Positions 1-8,378 of a DNA stretch of 64,000 bases are shown here, in pieces. Every line of letters begins with the position of its first letter. The stretch's first letter is position 1. Both the position numbers and the translations under genes were made by a program. The stretch comes from Lentisphaeria bacterium. GTDB taxonomy: Bacteria; Verrucomicrobiota; Lentisphaeria; Victivallales; Victivallaceae. The notes beneath the pieces are model-generated. The model worked only from the letters and a program-made list of their open reading frames with translations. It was not told the origin of the DNA and ran no database searches. The stretch is from the NCBI GenBank assembly GCA_900768515.1, contig CAAGDG010000097.1, positions 1-64,000 on the forward strand, given 5' to 3'.

Positions 1-39
1 TACTGTATATTTGACTATGGGAGAGTAGCACGGCGCCGG
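1..39 (+). rRNA. rrf: 5S ribosomal RNA, 3' end only
   Basis: The first 39 bases match the conserved 3' third of bacterial 5S rRNA: the GGGAGAGTAG block at about 19-28 followed by the closing acceptor strand CGGCGCCGG. An intrinsic terminator follows directly, as at the end of an rRNA operon. The 5' part lies outside the window, so an rrn operon on the plus strand is inferred just to the left. The exact 3' end (38-40) is uncertain. Confidence 0.7.
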
Positions 40-49
40 AAATTTTTTT

Positions 50-93
50 ACCCGTCATGGCGTTTCGCACGCGCTATGACGGGTCTTTTTTTT
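50..93 (+). terminator. Intrinsic terminator of the rRNA operon
   Basis: A perfect 9-bp stem is formed by ACCCGTCAT (50-58) and ATGACGGGT (76-84). It is extended inside by a GCG/CGC pairing and followed by a run of eight T (86-93). It lies 10 bases after the 5S end. Confidence 0.9.
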
Positions 94-404
94 CCCCGGA
101 ATATCGAATCCCACAACTTTACACGTCGGGGCTTGCTTTTTCCGGAAGAACTGCTGTTGTGTCATACCTTGAAAGCGGGATGTAACATATTATTCAAAAA
201 AATCGATGCGGTAATTGTATTTTTTCGAATTGGGAGTACTCTATATCCCTGCAAAAACGCACCGGGCGTTCCTGAATTCTCTTTTGTCTTTGTCTTTACG
301 CAGAAGCGGGGGGAGGAACGGGGAGGCCGGCGTCGATTCGTGTGAGAGTGCCGCGAGCCGGGAATGGCTTTCGGCGAAGTCTGGATTTGAGGGAAAGGAT
401 TGGT
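94..404. other. Intergenic region before the first hydrolase gene
   Basis: No convincing gene is seen here. A weak sigma70-like promoter may sit at 169-196 on the plus strand (TTGAAA, 16-base spacer, TATTCA), which would give a leader of about 200 bases for the hydrolase gene. Short open frames here have no ribosome binding site and look like chance. Confidence 0.4.
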
Positions 405-3400
405 ATGAGGCATCTGTTTCAACGATTTTTGCTGCTGTTATGTGTCGGGGTTGCCGGCATCGGATCCGTTGGAGCCATGACTGTCAGCCGCAATGGAGAA
501 CCGCTGGTCGAGAAGATTGCATTCACCTTCCGGATCTACGACGGCAGCTGGAAAAGCTTTCTGCAGGGTGGAACCGGATTTCGCGTCCGGACTCGTCAGC
601 AGGTTCCACAAGGAAAGATCGAGGATTTTCAGTTACGTGCGTCGCTGGAATTTCCGGGGCTTCCGGCGGGGGAATTTACCTCCTCTTTTCGTGAAAATTC
701 TGAAAATGTCTACACTTACCGGGGGGAGGTGAAGTTTTCCGCCCCTGCCGATCTGCGGTTTCTCGGGCTGGTCGCGCTGCTGCCGGTCGACGAATTCTGC
801 GGCCGCGAGCTGCGGGTGGATGGAAAACCGCTGGAACTGCCCCGGGAGTGGAAAGAGGGCGCTCCTTCATCGCTCTTCGACCGGGAGGTTTCCGAGCTGG
901 TGATTCCTACGCTTGACCGGACCTTGTCGATTCGCGGGAAATTCCGGCTGACCGTTCAGGATGAGCGGGCCTACAAGCTGTCGCGCTACATGGTGAGAAT
1001 CGGTTTCTCCCCCTGTGCCGGAAAAATCACAGAGGCTTCGCAGCAGCTGACTTTTACGGAGGAGCCGTACCGTTCCACCCCGATCGATTTGCGTTCCGCC
1101 GTCAACATGGGATTTTCCGATGAGACCGCCGGCGACCAGCAGGGGGGCTGGACCGACCAGGGAGCGGAGAATGACCTGCGCATGATTCCGGTCGGCAGAC
1201 AGCGCTGGGTCGGGGTCAATTTCGACATCATCGATCCCGCCCGGAACAACGGCAAATCCTGTCTGATGCTGGCGGGGCCGTCACGCAGCTATTTCCCCCG
1301 TCAGGCCGCCGTCCGGGTGGAACCGGCGGTCCGCGGCAACTATCTGTTTCTGCTTCACGGATTGGCCTGGCCGTCGAGTCTCCGGGAGATTGGCAGGGTC
1401 CGGGTTGTCTATCAGGACGGAACCGCCACCGAGATCCCGGTCACGGGAAACGTCGATGTCGGGAACTGGTGGGCTCCGGTGACCCGCCGGAACGGTGAAC
1501 TTGCCTGGACGGGAACCAACGCCAGTTCTTTTGTCGGACTTTACCGCTCGACGTTCCCGATTGAAAACAAGCCGATCCGGGAGATCTCCTTCACTTCTTC
1601 CGGCCGTTCCGTCTGGGGCATCGTCGCTGCCTCGGTCGGAGATCAGCGGATTCCGCGCCTCGCGAGTGCGCCGGTGTACATTATTGCGGGACGGGACTGG
1701 CAGCCGGTCGGGGACGGCAAGGATGTGCTGCCAGGGTCCGCGCTGGATTTCTCCAGCCGCCTCGATGCGCCGGCCGGGAAATACGGTCCGGTGGTGATCC
1801 GCAACGGAAAGCTGACGTTCCGGGATCGGCCCGATCAGCCGGTTCGTTTCTATGGGACCAATCTCTGCTCCAGTTCGCAATATCTTTCGAAGGAGTGGGC
1901 GGAGAAGCTCGCTGACAGGATGGCCGCTTTTGGTTTCAATGCGGTCCGGCTGCACCATCACGACGGCGGTCTGTCGATGCGCACGAAAGAGAGTTCCACC
2001 GGACTCAATCCGGAGAAGCTCGATCAGCTCGACTATCTGATCTCCTGCTTTAAGAAACGGGGCATTTACGTGACCACCGATCTTTATGTGTCGCGTCCGT
2101 TTGCGAAGGGGGAGATTCCGGAGTTTCCAGACAAATGGCTGGCGCGTCCCTCGTTCAAGGCGCTGCCTTATCTGCTCGATTCCGCACTGCAGAACTGGAT
2201 GGCGTTTTCGCGCAACTGGCTCACGCACGTCAATCCCTACACCGGGGTCGCGCTCAAGGATGAACCGGCGCTGATCTCGCTTTCGCTGATCAATGAGGGA
2301 AACCTCAATTCCACCTGGAAAGGCGAGGCGTTTGTCGCGGATTTCTTTGAGCAGGAGTTCCGGAAGTGGCGGGAGAAGAATGCCGCAAAGTTTCCCGCCG
2401 GGACCACCGAGGATGTGATGTTCTCCCAGTTTCTGGTCGAATGCAACGACAACGGCTTCCGGAAGATGAAGAAGTTCGTCCGGGAGCTCGGGGTCCAGTG
2501 CCCGATTTCCGACCAGAACATGCGTTCGCAGCCGCTGCTTTCGGTCATGCGCGACCAGTACGATTACGTGGACAATCACGGTTACTGGGAGCATCCGACC
2601 TTCCCGAATACCGCGTGGAAATTGCCGTCGGCCCATCAGAACCAGTCGGTTCTGGCGCGGGAAGCGGAGCTGCCGGGGTCGCTGATGTCCAGCCGGATTT
2701 TCAACAAGCCGATGATGATTACGGAGTTCGACTACGCCGCCCCGAATGTCAACCGCGCCGAAGGGGCGGTGGTGATGGGCAGCTATGCGGCGCTGCAGGA
2801 CTGGGATGCGCTTTTCCAGTTCGCTTATGCGCACAACAACTTCAACGTGACCGACGCCTCCCGCGGTCCGAGCGGCCACTTCGACCTCTCGACCGATGTC
2901 GTCAAAGCGCTGTCGCAGAAAATCGGACTTGCGCTCTTTCTCGACGGCGGCCTTGAACCACTGCCGGAACTCTTCGCCATCGCGCTGACCGGCGGGGAAG
3001 GGCTCGATTTCACCCGGGGCTATTCCAGCCAGGTTCCGCGGCTCGGCCTGGTGGCGCGCATCGGAACGGTGATTCTTCCGGAGGGGAAGATCGATCCGGC
3101 CCGGATGCCGGAGAATTTGACTGCGCTGCTGAATCCCGGATTCAATTTCCCGTCCGAGACCGGGAACATTCCGGTGTTTGACGCTTCCGAGGGAAATCTC
3201 ACGCTGTTGCAGGACCTTCAGGCCAAAGGGCTGCTGCCGAAGCAGAGTTTCGATGCGAAACAGCGGATTTTCCGCGCCAACGGCGGCCGGGTCGAACTCA
3301 ATGCCGGCGAACAGACGTTCCGTGCGGTCACTCCCCGTTGCGAGGCGCTGATCCTGCCGGCGGGCAAGAGCGGAAAAGGCTCCTTCCTTGAGGTGTCGAA

Positions 3401-3758
3401 CCAGGTCGGCCGGGCGGTCTTCTCCGCGATTTCGCTGGACCGCCGCCCGCTGGCGGAGGCCGGACGCACTCTGCTGCTGCATCTGACCGATACCCAGGCC
3501 TCCAAGACCAAATACCACAGCGCCGCGATGACCCAGCTGGACGCCTGGGGAACTCCGCCCTACCTCGCCGCACGCGGCGAAGCGGAGATCGTCCTTCATG
3601 TGGCGCCCGGCGGCGCCTACCGGCTCTACGCGCTCGATGTTTCCGGAAAACGGCTGGGGGAGACGGCGCTTCGCCGGGAGGGGGATGTAATCCGGTTCCC
3701 GGCGCGGGTATTTACCGATGCCGGCGCCGTACTTGCCTACGAACTGGTCCGGGAGTAA
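405..3758 (+). CDS. Secreted clan-A (GH5-like) glycoside hydrolase
   Basis: A large secreted polysaccharide or oligosaccharide hydrolase of 1117 residues. The start at 405 was chosen over an upstream ATG at 342 because it gives a clean signal peptide (MRHLFQ, then a Leu/Val/Gly-rich core and a GAM cleavage region) and has a GGGAAAGG ribosome site. The N-terminal half (about 30-480) looks like beta-sandwich accessory domains. A TIM barrel starts near residue 490 (RFYGTN, then FNAVRLHHHD). The likely acid/base is E631 in the INEG motif and the likely nucleophile is E774 in MITEFD, the spacing expected of clan GH-A enzymes. The C-terminal part (about 850-1117) is beta-rich. The substrate cannot be read from sequence. 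It stands alone and meets a convergent GH38 gene. Confidence 0.8.
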   Translation: MRHLFQRFLLLLCVGVAGIGSVGAMTVSRNGEPLVEKIAFTFRIYDGSWKSFLQGGTGFRVRTRQQVPQGKIEDFQLRASLEFPGLPAGEFTSSFRENSENVYTYRGEVKFSAPADLRFLGLVALLPVDEFCGRELRVDGKPLELPREWKEGAPSSLFDREVSELVIPTLDRTLSIRGKFRLTVQDERAYKLSRYMVRIGFSPCAGKITEASQQLTFTEEPYRSTPIDLRSAVNMGFSDETAGDQQGGWTDQGAENDLRMIPVGRQRWVGVNFDIIDPARNNGKSCLMLAGPSRSYFPRQAAVRVEPAVRGNYLFLLHGLAWPSSLREIGRVRVVYQDGTATEIPVTGNVDVGNWWAPVTRRNGELAWTGTNASSFVGLYRSTFPIENKPIREISFTSSGRSVWGIVAASVGDQRIPRLASAPVYIIAGRDWQPVGDGKDVLPGSALDFSSRLDAPAGKYGPVVIRNGKLTFRDRPDQPVRFYGTNLCSSSQYLSKEWAEKLADRMAAFGFNAVRLHHHDGGLSMRTKESSTGLNPEKLDQLDYLISCFKKRGIYVTTDLYVSRPFAKGEIPEFPDKWLARPSFKALPYLLDSALQNWMAFSRNWLTHVNPYTGVALKDEPALISLSLINEGNLNSTWKGEAFVADFFEQEFRKWREKNAAKFPAGTTEDVMFSQFLVECNDNGFRKMKKFVRELGVQCPISDQNMRSQPLLSVMRDQYDYVDNHGYWEHPTFPNTAWKLPSAHQNQSVLAREAELPGSLMSSRIFNKPMMITEFDYAAPNVNRAEGAVVMGSYAALQDWDALFQFAYAHNNFNVTDASRGPSGHFDLSTDVVKALSQKIGLALFLDGGLEPLPELFAIALTGGEGLDFTRGYSSQVPRLGLVARIGTVILPEGKIDPARMPENLTALLNPGFNFPSETGNIPVFDASEGNLTLLQDLQAKGLLPKQSFDAKQRIFRANGGRVELNAGEQTFRAVTPRCEALILPAGKSGKGSFLEVSNQVGRAVFSAISLDRRPLAEAGRTLLLHLTDTQASKTKYHSAAMTQLDAWGTPPYLAARGEAEIVLHVAPGGAYRLYALDVSGKRLGETALRREGDVIRFPARVFTDAGAVLAYELVRE

Positions 3759-3778
3759 AAACGGCCCCCCGGTGATGG

Positions 3779-3809
3779 AAGGGCTTCGGGTTTCCCCCGG
3801 AGCCCTTTT
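3779..3809 (+). terminator. Intrinsic terminator after the GH5-like gene
   Basis: A 12-bp stem (3779-3790 with 3796-3807, one G-T pair) has a 5-base loop and a short TTTT run. It lies between two convergent genes. The T run is weak, and on the minus strand there is none. Confidence 0.6.
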
Positions 3810-3815
3810 CGCAAG

Positions 3816-6005
3816 TCAGCGGAAGTTGTTTCCGCAGCCGTCCGTGCTCTCGCTGAACCAGAGCGGTTCGGAAAGCTGGTGGAGTGTTTTGCGGACCTGC
3901 TCCGGGTCGAACGGTCCCGGCAGCAGCCGGATCCGATATTCGGCTTCCCCCTGGTCCGTGAACGGATAATCGTGGTCCGCCGGAAGCGGGAATGGATCGT
4001 GGTGCGCATAGCAGGGCGAGCGCAGCAGCGTGAGTCGGATCGTGCCGTCCGGTTGCACATCCGCGGCGGTGACGTCCGGAGAGACGACAGTCAGTCCGTC
4101 TCCGTCTGCCGCGGACAGGGAGACGAATCCTGTGACCGGATACTCCTCGGCGTTGCAGGTGCGCGGAACGGTTCCGCCGGGCGCGCCGTCGCAGCGGGAG
4201 ATGGGGGAGAATGCCGGGGAGAGGAGCAGTTTGACCAGTTTCCGGCCGCCGTGCCAGGAGAGGCGGAGCCGGAGTTCGAGCGCCGCTTCCCCGTCGTTGA
4301 GCCGCACATTCCAGTGGAGCGTTCCGGACGGAGCCTGTTCCGTCCGCGCCACCTCTCCGGAGAGGGGTCCGGAACGGCGGATGGCCCAAGTTGCCGGTGC
4401 GGCCGGCTGGAACCGTTCCGAAACGGCAGTGTCGTAACATTTCAGCCCGTGTGACCAGGTGTCGCTCAGATCCTCGATCACCTCGGCACGGAGAGGGGCG
4501 CGCAGGTATTCCCGGTCTTTGCAGCGCAAAGAGCAGACTCCTTCGAGATTGAAAGCAGCGGAAAGAATCCGGTTGTCCAGACGTTCCGGTGTGACGTGGA
4601 GTGTGCCGGCCGGAGGAAGTTCCTCTTCCCGGTTCACGAACAGGGTCAGGCATCCCCCCGCCGGAATCCGCAGCCGGGCGGTGTAACGCACCATCGGCGC
4701 CGCCGCTTCCGGCGTCACCTCCTGCGCCGGGACAGATTCCCCATCGCTCCCGGTGAAACGGACGGACGGCCGCGGCTGCCCCGGGTCGGCCCAGAGGTAT
4801 CCGAGCCACGGTTCAAACTCCGCGAACCCGTCGAACTCGGTCTCCCCGGGATTGTCGAAGAACAGCCGCTGCCGCAAGTCCGGTGGAAGTCCGGTGTTGC
4901 GGCGGCGGATCGCAAGCTCCATCTGGTGCTGCGCCGTGGACCGCGCCGCCCCGAGATCCTGGTAAATATCCTCGTAGGCCGAACGGACCGCGCTGCCCGG
5001 CAGAATGTCGTGGAATGTGGCGAAAAGCAGTTTCTTCCAGCCGCGCTCCCGCTCCTCCTCCGCTCCGGGGTCGAAGAGGCGCGGATGGGCGGTCTGCCAG
5101 GAGTCGGCCTGATGCAGCAGCAGTTCCGTCCGCCGGACTTCGCGCTTGATCCGTCCGACCGCGGTGTAGCAGCCGATGGCGTGGTGCTGCAGCTCCTGCC
5201 GCACGACCGGCAGCGTTGCGCCGGAGGAGGCGACGGCCTCGAAATAACGGTCCGGCGAACTGTAGAGCAGCTCCACTCCGTCCCGGTAGTGAAGGTGACG
5301 ATCGAGCCATTCGATCTCGCGCCGGGCGGGACCGCCGCCGTGGTTGCCGACGCCGATGAAACACATGGTGTGACCGATCGCCGGATCGGCGTCCGCCAGA
5401 GCCGCGTCCAGGTTGGCGCGCAGATTCTTCTCCGTATCCTGCCCGGGGGTGCAGTAGCTGCGGGAGATGCGAAAGGTCCGGATCCGGTTCCCCGCCGGGG
5501 ATTCCCAGAGGAAGGTGCTGGCGGGAAGGGGCATCTCCTCTTTCGAGGGGCGCATCATCACATAGTTTTCAAATCCGCTGCGCCGCAGGATGTCCGGCAG
5601 CGTTCCCGCGTGGCCGAAGCTGTCGACATGGTATGCCGTCTTCACCCGCACTCCGAACTTCTCCCGGAAGTAGCGGCTGCCGAACTCATGGTGCTTGGCG
5701 AAGGCGTGTTCGCCGGTCAGGTTGCAGTCCGGCTGGACGTACCAGCCTCCGACGATCCGCCAGCGTCCCGTTGCGACGTGACGCCGGATCCGTTCGAAGA
5801 GAGCGGGATCGCATTTTTCGACGTTCTCGTAGAACCACATCTCTCCGCGGGTGATGATCAGCCGGGGATACTGGTCGAGCAGATCGCAGGCGGTTCTGGC
5901 TGTTCCAAGTACTTCATCCAGCCCCTGGGCGCGCCGCCAGAGCCAGACCGGATCAAGGTGGGAGTTCAAAATAAGATGAACTTGCATGGACCGGGGAATC
6001 CTCAT
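3816..6005 (-). CDS. GH38 alpha-mannosidase
   Basis: Hydrolyses terminal alpha-mannosyl residues; cytoplasmic, since no signal peptide is seen. The N-terminal GH38 catalytic domain opens with NSHLDPVWLW (the metal-binding H-x-D) and carries the nucleophile in HVDSFGH (D128 counted from the 6005 start). The GGWY-QPDCNLTGE stretch is also typical of the family. A middle helical domain (about 245-350) and a C-terminal beta-sandwich follow. At about 729 residues it is short for the family. The start is ambiguous: ATG at 6005, or ATG at 5987, which has an AGGA 11 bases upstream and begins right before the conserved core. A strong promoter lies about 120 bases upstream. It is monocistronic and convergent with the GH5-like gene. 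Confidence 0.9.
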   Translation of the reverse strand: MRIPRSMQVHLILNSHLDPVWLWRRAQGLDEVLGTARTACDLLDQYPRLIITRGEMWFYENVEKCDPALFERIRRHVATGRWRIVGGWYVQPDCNLTGEHAFAKHHEFGSRYFREKFGVRVKTAYHVDSFGHAGTLPDILRRSGFENYVMMRPSKEEMPLPASTFLWESPAGNRIRTFRISRSYCTPGQDTEKNLRANLDAALADADPAIGHTMCFIGVGNHGGGPARREIEWLDRHLHYRDGVELLYSSPDRYFEAVASSGATLPVVRQELQHHAIGCYTAVGRIKREVRRTELLLHQADSWQTAHPRLFDPGAEEERERGWKKLLFATFHDILPGSAVRSAYEDIYQDLGAARSTAQHQMELAIRRRNTGLPPDLRQRLFFDNPGETEFDGFAEFEPWLGYLWADPGQPRPSVRFTGSDGESVPAQEVTPEAAAPMVRYTARLRIPAGGCLTLFVNREEELPPAGTLHVTPERLDNRILSAAFNLEGVCSLRCKDREYLRAPLRAEVIEDLSDTWSHGLKCYDTAVSERFQPAAPATWAIRRSGPLSGEVARTEQAPSGTLHWNVRLNDGEAALELRLRLSWHGGRKLVKLLLSPAFSPISRCDGAPGGTVPRTCNAEEYPVTGFVSLSAADGDGLTVVSPDVTAADVQPDGTIRLTLLRSPCYAHHDPFPLPADHDYPFTDQGEAEYRIRLLPGPFDPEQVRKTLHQLSEPLWFSESTDGCGNNFR

Positions 6006-6122
6006 CAGTTTCGGGCATATTCTCCCCTCCGCCGGCCCAGCCCCGGGATTGGCGGATGCCGGCAGCCGGGATCCGCCCCGTCGTGCCGGAAATGGTGATC
6101 GAAAAATTGTGCGGATATGTTT

Positions 6123-6150
6123 ATAATAAAACTTCCGCGCCAGATGTCAA
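6123..6150 (-). promoter_or_regulatory. Sigma70 promoter for the GH38 gene
   Basis: On the minus strand there is a perfect TTGACA (6145-6150), a 16-base spacer and TATTAT (6123-6128). Transcription would start near 6115, giving a leader of about 110-130 bases. Confidence 0.7.
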
Positions 6151-6264
6151 GCGCATTTGGAAAAATCCTCAAAATAAGTCGTTCTTTTTGTGGATCGGAA
6201 CCGTCACAATCACTTTTCAGATGAAAATCCCCCGGTTTTTTTGGCGAAAATCGGCGAATTCCGG

Positions 6265-6292
6265 TTGCATTTCCATGAAACCGCATTATATT
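6265..6292 (+). promoter_or_regulatory. Promoter for tRNA-Ala
   Basis: TTGCAT (6265-6270), a 16-base spacer and TATATT (6287-6292) lie immediately before the tRNA. The start would be near 6299, eight bases before the mature 5' end. Confidence 0.55.
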
Positions 6293-6306
6293 AAAAAATA
6301 TGTTTC

Positions 6307-6383
6307 GGGGCATTAGCTCAGTTGGCTAGAGCATCACACTGGCAGTGTGAGGGTCAGCGGTTCAAATCCGCTATGCTCCACCA
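6307..6383 (+). tRNA. tRNA-Ala (GGC anticodon), CCA encoded
   Basis: A full cloverleaf can be drawn: 7-bp acceptor stem, D arm GCTC/GAGC, anticodon stem TCACA/TGTGA with loop CTGGCAG (anticodon GGC, reading GCC/GCU), five-base variable loop, and T arm AGCGG/CCGCT with TTCAAAT. The acceptor stem has the G3-U70 wobble pair that alanyl-tRNA synthetase recognises. The genome encodes the 3' CCA. A run of seven T follows and probably ends transcription. Confidence 0.98.
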
Positions 6384-6466
6384 TTTTTTTGCCCTTTTCC
6401 GGATCTTCCCATGACTTCCGCTTCCGGTGTTTCACACGATTTGAGTTTTTTGGTGCGAGGCGGTTC

Positions 6467-6508
6467 CAAAAATGAAGCCGGGAAGTACGGTGACCGTCTC
6501 CCCGGCTT
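6467..6508 (-). terminator. Intrinsic terminator of the 4Fe-4S operon
   Basis: On the minus strand an 8-bp AAGCCGGG/CCCGGCTT stem (6501-6508 with 6475-6482), with an inner ACGGT/ACCGT pairing, is followed by CATTTTTGG. It sits just after the last gene of the operon. Confidence 0.75.
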
Positions 6509-6522
6509 TGCTCTGCCGCGTT

Positions 6523-7464
6523 TCAGGGGGTTTCCAAAATCGGCAGTTTCCACTCCGGGCGTTTCCGGAAGGAAGTCTGGAAGCGCCGGGTCAGTTTCCG
6601 GGCTTTTTCCAGGTGAATGTAGCAGGCGGTGTCGCAGGCGCGCCCGCAGATGCTCGCCCAGTAGCTGTGCTTGATCGGGGGGTAATAGATGATCTGTTCA
6701 ATCACCTCTTTTGCCCGTTCCGGAGAAAGTTCCGCCGCGCCGCTGATGACGGCGAGCCGTTCCGGATCGTCGGCGAATGCCTCCGGCGGCATGAAGGGGT
6801 TCCGGGTCATGTTGGCCCCGATGTAGTAGGCGGAACATTGCCAGGAGTTCCGTTTTCCCTCCCGGCTCAGGGCGTGTCCGGGACAGGCTCCGGCACATTC
6901 GCCGCAGCGGTCGCAGAGATGCGGCGTCACAATCGGATCCGGTTCGAGCTCCGCATCGGTCAGCAAAAAGACGTAACGCTGGCAGGGACCGAATTCGTCG
7001 GTCAGAATCGAACCGGAGAGGCCCCGTTCGCCGAGACCGCAATCGACCGCGCACTGTTCAAAATCCAGCTGGTTTTCCGCCTTCCTCCCCCGGTAGATCT
7101 CCCGGTAATCCACTTCGAAGTTGGTTTCGTCCTCTTCCTGCATCACGGTCTGATTGCGTCGCTGCGGGAGCGCCTCGAACCCCTGTTTCTCCAGAAACGC
7201 CGAGACGCGGAGCAGGGCGATCGGCATCACATTCTCCTCCAGAACCTCGACGGCGTTGGTGGTGTATTGATAGTAGGTGGAGCCTTCCTCAATTCCCCGG
7301 CGGGCGCCGCGCAGCTGCCGGAAGGCGGCGCAGATCACGCTTTTCGCCTCCGGCATCAGCAGACGGACCTTCGGATCCCGGCAGCGTTCCGCGTTTCCGA
7401 TCCGGACCAGGTCGGCGCCGAAGCGGCGGAACTCCCGGATCACCTCCTCTTTCAGCGTATTCAT
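6523..7464 (-). CDS. QueG-like 4Fe-4S protein, paralog 3
   Basis: An iron-sulfur protein of 313 residues related to the COG1600 group (epoxyqueuosine reductase and reductive-dehalogenase-like proteins). Its reaction is unknown. The N-terminal half has the family motif GADLVRIGNAERC. Near residue 205 is a ferredoxin-type CDRCGECAGACPG cluster motif, and a second Cys group (CGRACDTACY) lies near the C-terminus, so two 4Fe-4S clusters are likely. The start at 7464 was chosen because it overlaps the stop of the upstream paralog by four bases (ATGA), which implies translational coupling. A longer in-frame reading to 7812 would run through the neighbour and is rejected. It is the last gene of a four-gene operon. 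Confidence 0.75.
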   Translation of the reverse strand: MNTLKEEVIREFRRFGADLVRIGNAERCRDPKVRLLMPEAKSVICAAFRQLRGARRGIEEGSTYYQYTTNAVEVLEENVMPIALLRVSAFLEKQGFEALPQRRNQTVMQEEDETNFEVDYREIYRGRKAENQLDFEQCAVDCGLGERGLSGSILTDEFGPCQRYVFLLTDAELEPDPIVTPHLCDRCGECAGACPGHALSREGKRNSWQCSAYYIGANMTRNPFMPPEAFADDPERLAVISGAAELSPERAKEVIEQIIYYPPIKHSYWASICGRACDTACYIHLEKARKLTRRFQTSFRKRPEWKLPILETP

Positions 7465-8369
7465 AACCGGTTTTTCTCCTTCAGATGGTTGTAGCAGGCG
7501 AGGTCGCATTTTTTCCCGCAGAGACACGGCGCATACCCCGTGGCCCGGGATGGGAGGAAGTCCAGTTTCGGATAGAGCGCCCGCGCACTCTCCCGGTTGA
7601 ACCGGAAATCCCCGTCCAGAATCTTCTCCCGGTTCGGATCTCCTTTCAGGAACTCCTCCGTCAGGAACGGATTGGAACGGTGCGCCCCCCGGTAGTAGAC
7701 CGCGCACTGCCAGGTGTCGAGGCCGTTTTCCAGATCGATCGCGTGTCCGGGACAGGCCCGGGCGCATTCGCCGCACCGGTCGCAGAGATTTCCTTCGAAC
7801 GGCTGGTCGCACTCCAGGGGGGCGTTGGTCACGATGAATACGAATCGGACGAACGGGCCCAGTTCCGGGGCGAGGGGAGTCCCCTTGCAGCTGACCGAGG
7901 CCAGTCCGCAGATCCGCGCGGCCTCCGGGAAGTCCATGATGATGTCCGGGACGGCTTTCCCGGGGGCGACGGGCTCGGCGTGTTCGAGTTCGTAGGTGTC
8001 GACCAGTTCCGGATTGGTGGAGTGGTCCCCCTTGATTTTCAGGTTGGAGACGTTGCGCTGCAGACAGGCGTCGTACCCCTCGTTTTCAATCAGCGCCCCC
8101 ATCTTCAGCAGGAAGACCTCCGCAAGTTCCTCGTCGATCACTTTGACGCCGAGCTGCGTGTAGTTGAAAAACTGCACCTGCGCTTCCATGGTCCGGAAGA
8201 GCGCCCGCGGCACCCGGAAGCCGAAGCCGATCACACAGGTCGCATCCGGCAGAATGCTGCGGGGATCCCGCTGCGGATGCGTTCCTTCGAAATAACGGAT
8301 GTCGCCGATGCCGACCAGGTCGGCCCCATACTCCAGCGCTTTTTTTCTGATCACTTCTGCGGTCAGCAT
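7461..8369 (-). CDS. QueG-like 4Fe-4S protein, paralog 2
   Basis: The second of three tandem paralogs, 302 residues. It begins MLTAEVIRKKA followed by GADLVGIGDIRYF, nearly the same opening as the first paralog. The ferredoxin-like motif CDRCGECARACPG lies near residue 209 and a second group CLCGKKCDLACY closes the protein. The clear ribosome site GGAGAAGAAA precedes the ATG. Known relatives reduce epoxyqueuosine or dehalogenate substrates with cobalamin, but a cobalamin site cannot be confirmed here. The C-terminal HEAT-like repeat of true QueG seems absent. The role is unknown; co-translation with paralog 3 suggests that they act together. Confidence 0.75.
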   Translation of the reverse strand: MLTAEVIRKKALEYGADLVGIGDIRYFEGTHPQRDPRSILPDATCVIGFGFRVPRALFRTMEAQVQFFNYTQLGVKVIDEELAEVFLLKMGALIENEGYDACLQRNVSNLKIKGDHSTNPELVDTYELEHAEPVAPGKAVPDIIMDFPEAARICGLASVSCKGTPLAPELGPFVRFVFIVTNAPLECDQPFEGNLCDRCGECARACPGHAIDLENGLDTWQCAVYYRGAHRSNPFLTEEFLKGDPNREKILDGDFRFNRESARALYPKLDFLPSRATGYAPCLCGKKCDLACYNHLKEKNRL

Positions 8370-8378
8370 TTTCTTCTC

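Noticed and set aside
76..345. Small open frames between the rRNA terminator and the first gene
   Set aside because: They lack ribosome sites and conserved sequence and one begins within the terminator stem.
1281..3599. A 772-codon minus-strand open frame inside the first hydrolase gene
   Set aside because: It is an antisense shadow without motifs; the plus strand has a signal peptide and catalytic residues.
7465..7812. Upstream extension of the third 4Fe-4S paralog
   Set aside because: It would overlap the preceding paralog almost fully, and the conserved N-terminus begins exactly at the ATGA overlap.
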